Shown: one piece after another, positions 1 to 6,241 of the stretch
Numbering within the stretch: position 1 is the stretch's first letter
Layout of the letters: the number at the start of each line of letters is the position of its first letter
Assembly: GCA_003508565.1 (NCBI GenBank)
Contig: DNUI01000052.1
Span: forward strand, 1 to 7,852
Source: Syntrophaceae bacterium
GTDB lineage: Bacteria > Desulfobacterota > Syntrophia > Syntrophales > UBA2185
DNA: 7,852 nucleotides
Direction: 5' to 3'
Notes under the pieces: model-generated
What the model was told of the DNA's origin: nothing
Seen by the model: only the letters and a program-made list of their open reading frames with translations
The model's database searches: none
Made by a program: the position numbers and the translations under genes

Positions 1-684
1 CTCTCGCACGGGGCGAATTTCCTGTATATGCTTCATGGAGCCGAGCCGGACCCTCTCGAAGGGGAAATCATGGACAAATGCCTGCTCCTCCATGCGGAAC
101 ACGATTTTAACGCATCCACGTTTGCCGCGCGGGTTGTTGCGTCAACACTATCAACGTGTTACTGCAGCATCTCGAGCGCCATAGGCGCGCTGTATGGTTC
201 GCTTCATGGAGGGGCAAACCAGCGCGTGATCGAAATGGCCGATGAAATCGGAGACAGGAATAATGTGGCACCATGGATGGACAAAGCCCTTGCCCGGAAG
301 AGGAAGGTAATGGGCATGGGCCACCGTGAATATAAAGCAAAAGACCCGCGGGCGAATATCATACAAAAATATCTTGTCCGGCTCTCTGAAGAAAAACAGG
401 ACTTCCGGTACTACGAAATTTTGCAGGAAGTTGAAAAAATATTCCGCGGTAAAATGGAAACTGCCGGAAAGCCCATTTATCCGAATGTGGATTTTTACTC
501 CGGCGCCGTCTATCGTCTGCTGGGTATTCCTGCCATTCTTTTTACCCCGATCTTCGCCATAGGCAGGGTTGCGGGATGGCTTGCCCATATTCTCGAACAA
601 AGGGGCGATAACCGCATCTATCGCCCGGAAAGCCTGTGGACCGGCCCTGAACCCCGTGCCTATGTTCCCATAGAAAAACGATAG
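1..684 (+). CDS. Citrate synthase / 2-methylcitrate synthase, C-terminal part (5' end outside window)
   Basis: This enzyme condenses acetyl-CoA with oxaloacetate to citrate, or propionyl-CoA to 2-methylcitrate; the fragment does not tell which. The reading frame is open from base 1 (LSHGANFLYM..., the usual citrate-synthase lead-in), so the first ATG at 28 is internal and the gene starts to the left. 227 residues are visible. The three catalytic residues of the Si-type family are present: His34 in HAEHDFNAST, His108 in GMGHREYKAKDPRA and Asp164 in PNVDFYSG. Other family blocks are GSLHGGANQ and LFTPIFAIGRVAGW. The end IYRPESLWTGP is like that of the short bacterial/archaeal form rather than the long hexameric GltA form. 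TAG stop at 682-684, followed at once by a hairpin, so it probably ends its own transcript. Family assignment is secure; substrate is open. Confidence 0.93.
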   Translation, partial: LSHGANFLYMLHGAEPDPLEGEIMDKCLLLHAEHDFNASTFAARVVASTLSTCYCSISSAIGALYGSLHGGANQRVIEMADEIGDRNNVAPWMDKALARKRKVMGMGHREYKAKDPRANIIQKYLVRLSEEKQDFRYYEILQEVEKIFRGKMETAGKPIYPNVDFYSGAVYRLLGIPAILFTPIFAIGRVAGWLAHILEQRGDNRIYRPESLWTGPEPRAYVPIEKR

Positions 685-726
685 AGGACCGATACGCCGT
701 CTCGACAGCTATCAGGTTCTCCTTTT
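685..726 (+). terminator. Probable rho-independent terminator after citrate synthase
   Basis: AGGACCGATA (685-694) pairs with TATC (710-713) and GGTTCT (715-720), leaving A714 bulged and one G-U pair. The loop can pair further (GC 696-697 with GC 708-709, GT 699-700 with AC 705-706). The stem is followed by CCTTTT (721-726). The U-tract is short, so efficiency is uncertain. The position directly after the stop codon supports the call. Confidence 0.5.
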
Positions 727-786
727 CACAGTAGATTTCTCATGTAAATCGTGATAATCGATAACGCGTATGTTTCGCGAGTAATG

Positions 787-792
787 TATAAT
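787..792 (+). promoter_or_regulatory. Candidate -10 box (TATAAT) upstream of the thioesterase-thiolase-dehydrogenase genes
   Basis: A perfect TATAAT lies in the 236-bp space between the terminator and the thioesterase gene. It is preceded directly by TG (785-786), without the one-base gap of a true extended -10. No good -35 match is seen 16-18 bp upstream (region 763-770 reads AACGCGTA). If used, the transcript would start near 799 and have a leader of about 160 nt. A promoter is expected somewhere here because the upstream gene seems terminated; this box is only the best candidate. Confidence 0.28.
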
Positions 793-838
793 CCCTGAAC
801 CATCAACCCTGCATGAGGGATCTATGGATTTGATGTCT

Positions 839-871
839 GAAACCCTGTTTCTCAAAAGAGATCGGGGTTTC
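839..871 (+). other. Inverted repeat in the leader before the thioesterase
   Basis: GAAACCC (839-845) is perfectly complementary to GGGTTTC (865-871). Inside, CTC (851-853) can pair with GAG (858-860) around AAAA. No T-tract follows (GTGCTTATAAGG), so this is not an intrinsic terminator. It could be an operator, an RNA structure or chance. A second small repeat lies upstream: ATCCCT (791-796) is complementary to AGGGAT (816-821). Confidence 0.3.
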
Positions 872-962
872 GTGCTTATAAGGTGGATATATCACGAGGC
901 TGATCCCTAAGCCCTTTTATCACTATTGGGCATGAAATTTCATAACCGAGAGGAGGCAAGGA

Positions 963-1367
963 ATGAGTATCATAGAGTCCATTCAAGAATTTATCAAACC
1001 CCTATTTCCCGGATTAATGGGAATGGAACTGACCGAAGTCACACCTGAGCGCGTCGTTGCATCAATGGAGGTTCGTCGGGATCTGTGCACTGTCGGGGAG
1101 ATTCTTCACGGCGGCGCGCTCATGGCTTTTGCCGACACTCTTGGCGGTGTGGCTACGTTTGTCAACATCGCGCAAGGCTCACGCACAACAACCATCGAGT
1201 CTAAAACTAATTTTTTAGGCGCCGCTCCTCTCGGCACACGTATTATCGGTGAGTGCACCCCGCTTCATCGCGGCAAGACCACTATGGTGTGGCAAACACT
1301 CGTAAAGTCTGAGAACGGTAAGCTTTGCGCTATCGTCATTCAAACGCAAATGGTGCTTTCCGCCTGA
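963..1367 (+). CDS. PaaI-like hotdog-fold acyl-CoA thioesterase
   Basis: A 134-residue cytoplasmic protein of the single-hotdog PaaI / 4-hydroxybenzoyl-CoA thioesterase group, which hydrolyses acyl- or aryl-CoA to the free acid and CoA. The signature is the HGG motif (49-51) at the start of the central helix, followed by FADTLGGVAT with Asp58 as the likely acidic catalytic residue. The segment TTTIESKTNFLGAAPLGTRIIGECTPLHRGKTTMVW (about 76-110) matches the typical strand pattern with its positively charged CoA-side region. Length is normal for the family (about 130-150). AGGAGG at 951-956 lies 6 nt before the ATG, a very strong ribosome site that fixes the start. The TGA stop is 72 bp before the thiolase and no terminator is evident between, so co-transcription is likely. 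Substrate cannot be read from the sequence; the setting suggests fatty or aromatic acyl-CoA. Confidence 0.88.
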   Translation: MSIIESIQEFIKPLFPGLMGMELTEVTPERVVASMEVRRDLCTVGEILHGGALMAFADTLGGVATFVNIAQGSRTTTIESKTNFLGAAPLGTRIIGECTPLHRGKTTMVWQTLVKSENGKLCAIVIQTQMVLSA

Positions 1368-1439
1368 TATTTTTCCCTTTTCCGCTGCCCAAAGACGGAA
1401 TAGATAAAATGGCAGAAAAAATAGATTGGAGTTAAACAT

Positions 1440-2660
1440 ATGAAAAATAAAGATGATATCGTAATTGTCAGCGCCGTGAGAACCCCTTTCAGCCGCTTCG
1501 ATTCGGCCATGATGGACATTTCGAGCATTGACCTTGCGGTCATAGTCATGAATGAGGTTATCCGACGGGTGGGTGTCAAACCGGAGGATGTGGACGAGAT
1601 CAACTACGGGAGCTGTGTCATGGCGGAGATGGCCCTTGAGACAGATATTCCCGTCCGCCAGGCTTCCCTTCTGGCCGGGTTTCCGCCGGAGATCCTGTCT
1701 GTCACCCTGGACCGTGCATGCTGCTCCTCTTTGACAGCACTCCGTATGGGCTATCGGGCCATCAAGGCGGGAGATGCTGAGGTCTGCATGGCCGTCGGTG
1801 CCGAGAATATGCCGCGGGCACCGCACCTGGCTCCGGGCCTTCGGAAGGGCGTTCGGATCGGACACATCCGTCTCATGGACAACCTGTTCGAACTGGGCTA
1901 CACCGCCAAAGGCTTCGCTCCTGTATCCGTTGACGCGGGAGAAGTTGCTCTGGAATACGGTGTTTCGCGAACTATGCAGGATGAGTGGGCGGTGAAATCC
2001 CAGGAACGCTATGCACAAGCGTTCGCGGAAGGTAAATTTAAGATTGGTGAAGAAATCATACCGGTTGTCGTTCCGCAGAAAAAAGGTGATCCTGTTGTTA
2101 TTGAAAAGGATGAAGCGCCCCGGAAAACAAGTATGGAAGCCCTGGCCAAACTAAAACCCGTGTACGGCAGCCCTACGGTTACCGCCGGCAATGCTCCGCC
2201 TATCAGTGCCGGTTCCAGTGCCCTTCTTTTCATGACGAGGAAGAAGGCGGAAGAAAAAAAATTGAAGCCCCTGGCAACCATCATCGCGTCTATCGGAACT
2301 GCCACAATTCCGCGGGAAATTGCGGTGATCCCCGCCCTGAGTATCCAGCAGGTCTTAAAAAAAGCAGGGATGACCATAGAAGAGATGAGCCTGATTGAGA
2401 TTAACGAGGCCTTCGCCGCCATGCCTCTCGTTTCGACAAAGATACTCGCCGATAGCAATGAAAAAAAGTGGCTGGAGCTCCAGGAGAGGACCAATGTCAA
2501 CGGCGGCGCCATTGCCATCGGTCACCCCGTGGGTGCAAGCGCCGCGAGAATCACCATGACCCTGGCGTACGAGCTCAGAAGAAGGGGCGGTGGGTATGGA
2601 GTGGCTTCCATCTGCGGAGGCCTTGCGCAGGGCGAGGCGATTATACTGAAGGTTGAATAA
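1440..2660 (+). CDS. Thiolase (acetyl-CoA C-acyltransferase / acetyltransferase family)
   Basis: A 406-residue thiolase, which cleaves 3-ketoacyl-CoA with CoA to acetyl-CoA and a shortened acyl-CoA, or runs in reverse on two acetyl-CoA. The N-terminus (IVIVSAVRTPFSRF) is typical. The nucleophile is Cys94 in LDRACCSSLTAL (codon 1719-1721); Asn322-Glu323 of NEAFA, His362 of GHP and Cys392 of SICGG complete the active site. Two signatures deviate: around Cys94 the usual Asn/Ser is Asp91 and the next residue is a second Cys, and the GHP block ends GASAAR instead of GxSGxR. The GN..IND motif reads GNAPPISAG (250-258). GGAG at 1428-1431, 8 nt before the ATG, supports the start. The acyl-CoA dehydrogenase starts 14 bp after the stop, so the two are surely one operon. 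Chain-length preference and direction are not decided by the sequence. Confidence 0.93.
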   Translation: MKNKDDIVIVSAVRTPFSRFDSAMMDISSIDLAVIVMNEVIRRVGVKPEDVDEINYGSCVMAEMALETDIPVRQASLLAGFPPEILSVTLDRACCSSLTALRMGYRAIKAGDAEVCMAVGAENMPRAPHLAPGLRKGVRIGHIRLMDNLFELGYTAKGFAPVSVDAGEVALEYGVSRTMQDEWAVKSQERYAQAFAEGKFKIGEEIIPVVVPQKKGDPVVIEKDEAPRKTSMEALAKLKPVYGSPTVTAGNAPPISAGSSALLFMTRKKAEEKKLKPLATIIASIGTATIPREIAVIPALSIQQVLKKAGMTIEEMSLIEINEAFAAMPLVSTKILADSNEKKWLELQERTNVNGGAIAIGHPVGASAARITMTLAYELRRRGGGYGVASICGGLAQGEAIILKVE

Positions 2661-2674
2661 AAAGGAGACGTTTC

Positions 2675-3820
2675 ATGTCGAGGAAAATATTCAAGGAAGA
2701 GCACCAGATATTTCGTGAGAGCTTTAAAAAATTCCTGGAAAGAGAGGTTATCCCGTTCATTGAGAAATGGGAACACGAAGGGATCATGCCCAGGGATGTC
2801 TGGAAGAAGATGGGTGAAAATGGCTTTCTCTGTCCCTGGCTGGAAGAAAAATACGGGGGCTCGAATGCGGATTTTGCGTACTCGGTTGTTATAAATGAAG
2901 AGCTGTCATATATCGCGGCGAACGGCCTTACTGCGGGGCTTCACAGCGATATCATCGTTCCCTATCTCCGCAGTTTCGGCAATGATGAACAGAAGATGCG
3001 CTGGCTCCCCGGCTGTGCCACCGGCGATATTATTACGGCTATCGCCATGACGGAACCTGGTGCGGGTTCGGATCTTGCCGCCATCAGGGCAACCGCGGTG
3101 AAAGACGGCGATGAATACATTATCAACGGCCAGAAGACCTTCATATCCAACGGAATTAACTGTGATCTTGTCATCGTTGCAGTGAAGACGGATACAAAGG
3201 CAACCCCCCCTTACAAGGGCATAAGCCTTATATGTGTCGAGGACGGTGCCCCCGGCTTTGAAAAAGGCCGTAACCTTCAGAAGATGGGTCTTCATAGCCA
3301 GGATACGGCAGAGCTTAGTTTCGTGGACTGCAGGGTTCCCGCCTCAAATCTGCTGGGCAAGGAAGGTCAGGGATTCTATTTCCTTATGCAGAATTTACAG
3401 GGTGAAAGGCTTATCGCGTCAATCATGGCTCAATCCATGGCGGAAGCCATGCTCCGGATGACGATCAAGTACTCAAGGGAAAGAACGGTTTTCGGAAAGC
3501 CCGTCAGCTCGTTCCAGCACAATACCTTCAAGATCGTCGAGATGGCCACGGAAATTGAGCTGGGAAGGGCTTTCCTTGATGCTCTCATCGAAGACTACAT
3601 TGCCGGGGAAGATATCGTAATGAAAGTCTCCATGGCGAAGGCATGGATTCCCGAAATGGCCAACCGGGTGGCCTACCACTGTGTGCAGCTCCACGGAGGT
3701 TATGGATACATGGAGGAATACCCTGTCTGCCGGTTTGCGAGGGATGTAAGGGTAATACCGATATTCGCGGGAACAACCGAAGTAATGAAAGTGATCGTGG
3801 GAAGAATGATGGAGCTTTGA
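2675..3820 (+). CDS. Acyl-CoA dehydrogenase, long-chain / isovaleryl type by catalytic-residue position
   Basis: A 381-residue FAD enzyme that oxidises acyl-CoA to trans-2-enoyl-CoA, normally passing electrons to ETF (no etf genes here). Domain order is as usual: N-terminal helical domain (about 1-115), beta domain with AMTEPGAGSD (124-133) and KTFISNG (154-160), and C-terminal helical domain with QLHGGYGYMEEYPVCRFARD (338-357). The normal catalytic Glu of short/medium-chain enzymes, in YEGT near the C-terminus, is Ala365 here (FAGTTEV). Instead Glu244 in NLQGERL fits the Glu of long-chain and isovaleryl-CoA dehydrogenases. The pattern GQGFYFLMQNLQGERL also resembles mammalian LCAD. AAGGAG at 2662-2667, 7 nt before the ATG, fixes the start. 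It is tightly coupled to the thiolase upstream. The TGA is followed by a 210-bp gap with a palindromic repeat, so read-through into the next gene is possible but not certain. Confidence 0.94.
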   Translation: MSRKIFKEEHQIFRESFKKFLEREVIPFIEKWEHEGIMPRDVWKKMGENGFLCPWLEEKYGGSNADFAYSVVINEELSYIAANGLTAGLHSDIIVPYLRSFGNDEQKMRWLPGCATGDIITAIAMTEPGAGSDLAAIRATAVKDGDEYIINGQKTFISNGINCDLVIVAVKTDTKATPPYKGISLICVEDGAPGFEKGRNLQKMGLHSQDTAELSFVDCRVPASNLLGKEGQGFYFLMQNLQGERLIASIMAQSMAEAMLRMTIKYSRERTVFGKPVSSFQHNTFKIVEMATEIELGRAFLDALIEDYIAGEDIVMKVSMAKAWIPEMANRVAYHCVQLHGGYGYMEEYPVCRFARDVRVIPIFAGTTEVMKVIVGRMMEL

Positions 3821-3823
3821 TTT

Positions 3824-3833
3824 TTTAAGCTTG
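3824..3833. repeat. 10-bp direct repeat, left copy (TTTAAGCTTG)
   Basis: TTTAAGCTTG occurs here, 4 bp after the dehydrogenase stop codon, and again exactly at 3961-3970. The two copies bracket the palindromic element, 24 bp and 10 bp away from its ends. They could be a target-site duplication left by insertion of the whole 3834-3960 segment, or chance; the core AAGCTT is itself palindromic. Confidence 0.4.
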
Positions 3834-3857
3834 AATTATCTGATACTTCCCCCGTTA

Positions 3858-3950
3858 GTCATTCCCGCGGAAGCGGGAATCAAGGCGTTGTCTCCGTAAA
3901 AACGGGTAACCATGAATAAACACGGGATTCCGGGTCAAGCCTGGAATGAC
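3858..3950. repeat. REP/MITE-like palindromic element, 93 bp
   Basis: The ends are perfect 8-bp inverted repeats: GTCATTCC (3858-3865) and GGAATGAC (3943-3950). Three hairpins lie within. The first is ATTCCCGC (3861-3868) with GCGGGAAT (3873-3880) around a GGAA loop, with no mismatch. The second is CCGT (3894-3897) with ACGG (3902-3905) around AAAA. The third is ATTCCGGG (3927-3934) with CCTGGAAT (3940-3947) around TCAAG, with one G-U pair. Sequences of the type GTCATTCCCGC...GCGGGAATC are a known style of dispersed bacterial intergenic repeat. No coding capacity is seen, and no other copy occurs in this window, so that it is dispersed is inferred from style. Confidence 0.7.
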
Positions 3951-3960
3951 AGTTGATGCC

Positions 3961-3970
3961 TTTAAGCTTG
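3961..3970. repeat. 10-bp direct repeat, right copy (TTTAAGCTTG)
   Basis: Exact copy of the sequence at 3824-3833, on the downstream side of the palindromic element. The AT-rich stretch that follows (3981-4020) leads to the ribosome site of the next gene. I find no convincing -35/-10 pair in it. Confidence 0.4.
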
Positions 3971-4030
3971 TTTCGAGGTGGTATTATATTGTAAAAATAG
4001 TTAGTCTTTTTTCATTATAAGGAGAACACT

Positions 4031-6169
4031 ATGGCAACGCTGATGAAGTTGAAACTGGAAGAGGACGGTATCGCCCACCTGATTCTTGACAACCCAGACG
4101 AAAGAGTCAACACCCTGTCCGCCGTTTTCGTGGAGGAATTTCTTGAGATCCTAGGACGGATAGAAAAAGACGGCCGGATAAAGGGCCTCATCCTGGAAAG
4201 CACAAAGCCAGGCGTTTTTGTTGCAGGCGCCGATATAAAGTGGTTGAAGACATTGAAGACTCCTGAAGAGTGCAAGACCTTCGCAAAAAGTGCGCATGTG
4301 CCTTTTAACCGCCTTGAAGATTTGAAGATGCATACGATTGCGGCAATTAATGGAGTGTGCCTTGGCGGGGGATTGGAGCTGGCCATGGCGTGCAAATGGC
4401 GGGTAGCCATGGATCACATGTCGGTACAGATCGGCCTTCCCGAGGTCAAGTTAGGTGTGCTTCCCGGCGGTGGCGGGACCCAGAGGCTGCCGGCTCTTGT
4501 GGGCATCCAGAACGCCCTTCAGCTTGCCTGCGCCGGGAAATCAGTGAAACCGCCCGAAGCGTTAAATCTGGGAGTGATAGATGCCGTCCTGCCCGCCCAG
4601 GGATTTGCGGACGAGGTCAAAACTTTTCTCATGCAAAAAATGCGCTCCGGTGCAGATTACAAAAGGCCCTGGTCTGCCGGCGACTACCGTTACGGTATTA
4701 ATGATGATGAGAAAAATCCGGAAACCAGAAAGAAAATCTTTGACGTGGCGCGTCAGACGACATTGAAGCAGACGAAGGGTCATGTACGCTCACCCATGAA
4801 AATTATAGATGCCGTGGAAACGGGTGCGGAAAAAGGTTTCAGATCAGGGCTGGAAACCGAGCAGGCTGTCTTTGCCGAAGTCCTCTGCAGCCCTGAAGCC
4901 AGGGGCCTCGTTGATCTCTTCCTGATGCGGAACGAGATGACCAAAGTCTATGGGTCTTCCGACCGGTCCATCAAACCGGCGGATGTGAAAAAAGTCGGCA
5001 TCCTTGGCGCGGGTCTCATGGGATCAGGGATTGCGCACAGCGTCATCGCTTCCGGCAGGAAGGCCGTCATGAAAGACGTGAGCGATGACGCATTGAAACG
5101 AGGGATTCAGTCAATCCGGGGGATCCTGACTCAGGATGTCCAGAAAGGGAGAATGACCGAATCGAAAATGGAGGAAACGATGTCACTTCTTACGCCTACT
5201 TTGGACTATGATGCATTCGGTGATGTCGACATGGTGATTGAAGCCGTTTTTGAGAACATGGATCTCAAGCACACTGCAATTAAGGAGGTGGAAAAATATA
5301 TACCGGAACAATGCGTCTTCGCGTCCAACACATCGTCGCTGGCCATTACGGAGCTCGCGAAAGCCTCGGGGAGGGCGGAATGTTTCCTCGGCATGCACTA
5401 CTTTTCACCAGTCAACCGGATGCCGCTCCTCGAAATCATCAAGGGCGCGAAGACTTCAGAAAATACTGTCGTCACGGCTGTAGCCGTTGCCCACGCGACA
5501 AAAAAGCTTCCCATTGTAGTGAATGACTGTTACGGTTTTTACACGACAAGAGCTGTTGGCGCTTATCTCGTGGAGGCCCTCAGATGCTTGAATGACGGCG
5601 CCGATGTGAAAACGATCGATGAAGTAATCGTCGAATACGGGTTCCCTGTCGGTCCCATCACTCTCCTCGATGAAGTTGGTCACGACGTGGGCGCCCATGT
5701 GACGACAATCATGACGCAGGCCTATCCGGAAAGATTCTCCGATGAACTCACGAAGGTAACCGTCGCAGACGGCAGGCTAGGAAGAAAGAACGGCAGGGGC
5801 TTTTATAAATATGAGGAAGGCAAGAAGAAGGGGGTTGACGAGACCGTGTATTCATTATTCGCGTCGCGGGTTGACGGGAAATTAACAAAGGAAGAAATAG
5901 AGGAAAGAATAATCATGTACCTGCTCAATGAAGTCGGATTCTGCATGGGCGAGAATATTGTAACAAATGTCGTGGATGCAGAAATGGGCATGATCTTCGG
6001 CATCGGATTTCCCCCGTTCAGGGGCGGCCCTCTTCATGCCATCGATGAGATAGGTGCTGATCGTGTTGTGGACGCAATGGGAAAGCTTGAATCCAAATGG
6101 GGATCACGTTTCAAGGCTGCGCCCTATCTCGTTTCCGTGGCTAAGGAAAAGAGAAAGCTGGTTGGTTGA
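4031..6169 (+). CDS. FadB/FadJ-type multifunctional enzyme: enoyl-CoA hydratase + 3-hydroxyacyl-CoA dehydrogenase
   Basis: A 712-residue fusion that hydrates 2-enoyl-CoA and then oxidises 3-hydroxyacyl-CoA with NAD+, giving the thiolase substrate. The N-terminal crotonase domain (about 1-190) has the oxyanion block VAGADIK (64-70), CLGGGLELAMAC with Glu116, and GLPEVKLGVLPGGGGTQRL with Glu138: both hydratase glutamates are present. The dehydrogenase part starts near 320 with the Rossmann loop GAGLMGSGIA (326-335). It continues with SNTSSL (432-437), catalytic His456 in GMHYFSPV and Glu468 in LLEII, then the two C-terminal helical domains (GFPVGPITLLDEVG at 537-550, FGIGFPPFRGGPLHAID at 656-672). 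VNTLS and GFYTTRA recall FadJ and the mitochondrial trifunctional alpha subunit. Length matches FadJ (about 714). AAGGAG at 4019-4024, 6 nt before the ATG, sets the start. Its thiolase partner is two genes upstream, not directly downstream as in fadBA. Confidence 0.95.
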   Translation: MATLMKLKLEEDGIAHLILDNPDERVNTLSAVFVEEFLEILGRIEKDGRIKGLILESTKPGVFVAGADIKWLKTLKTPEECKTFAKSAHVPFNRLEDLKMHTIAAINGVCLGGGLELAMACKWRVAMDHMSVQIGLPEVKLGVLPGGGGTQRLPALVGIQNALQLACAGKSVKPPEALNLGVIDAVLPAQGFADEVKTFLMQKMRSGADYKRPWSAGDYRYGINDDEKNPETRKKIFDVARQTTLKQTKGHVRSPMKIIDAVETGAEKGFRSGLETEQAVFAEVLCSPEARGLVDLFLMRNEMTKVYGSSDRSIKPADVKKVGILGAGLMGSGIAHSVIASGRKAVMKDVSDDALKRGIQSIRGILTQDVQKGRMTESKMEETMSLLTPTLDYDAFGDVDMVIEAVFENMDLKHTAIKEVEKYIPEQCVFASNTSSLAITELAKASGRAECFLGMHYFSPVNRMPLLEIIKGAKTSENTVVTAVAVAHATKKLPIVVNDCYGFYTTRAVGAYLVEALRCLNDGADVKTIDEVIVEYGFPVGPITLLDEVGHDVGAHVTTIMTQAYPERFSDELTKVTVADGRLGRKNGRGFYKYEEGKKKGVDETVYSLFASRVDGKLTKEEIEERIIMYLLNEVGFCMGENIVTNVVDAEMGMIFGIGFPPFRGGPLHAIDEIGADRVVDAMGKLESKWGSRFKAAPYLVSVAKEKRKLVG

Positions 6170-6178
6170 AAACAAGGA

Positions 6179-6208
6179 GAGCCGCCTCACCGGAAGATGA
6201 GGCGGCTC
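6179..6208. terminator. Hairpin terminator between convergent genes
   Basis: GAGCCGCCTCA (6179-6189) and TGAGGCGGCTC (6198-6208) form a perfect 11-bp GC-rich stem with an 8-nt loop (CCGGAAGA). It starts 9 bp after the fusion-enzyme stop and lies 33 bp past the ligase stop. Read on the - strand, the stem is followed by TCCTTGTTTTC, a usable T-rich tail, so it fits best as the ligase terminator. On the + strand it is followed by GGACAGGTTC, with no T-tract, so it would only stall or protect the 3' end of that transcript. Confidence 0.75.
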
Positions 6209-6241
6209 GGACAGGTTCATGGAAAACACACCGCACACACC

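Noticed and set aside
28..684. Citrate synthase as a complete gene starting at the ATG at 28
   Set aside because: The frame is open to base 1 with conserved family sequence before that Met, and the normal N-terminal half is absent. It is a fragment cut by the window edge.
886..893. GATATATC palindrome as an operator
   Set aside because: An 8-bp AT-rich palindrome with no extended symmetry is expected by chance.
1380..1415. Two overlapping 5-bp stems (TTCCG/CGGAA and CTGCC/GGCAG) in the thioesterase-thiolase gap, pseudoknot-like
   Set aside because: The stems are short, and a pseudoknot would leave no bases in the first loop. They are likely chance.
1215..2018. - strand open frame of 267 codons across the thioesterase end and thiolase start
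   Set aside because: It lies opposite two well-supported genes and the gap between them; the translation has no family features, so it is an antisense shadow.
2009..2518. - strand open frame of 169 codons opposite the thiolase, hydrophobic-looking
   Set aside because: The apparent hydrophobicity comes from reading the complement of thiolase codons; no start context and no domain.
3989..4018. TTGTAA...CATTAT as a promoter for the fusion enzyme
   Set aside because: The -10 match is poor and the start point would fall in the ribosome site, leaving almost no leader.
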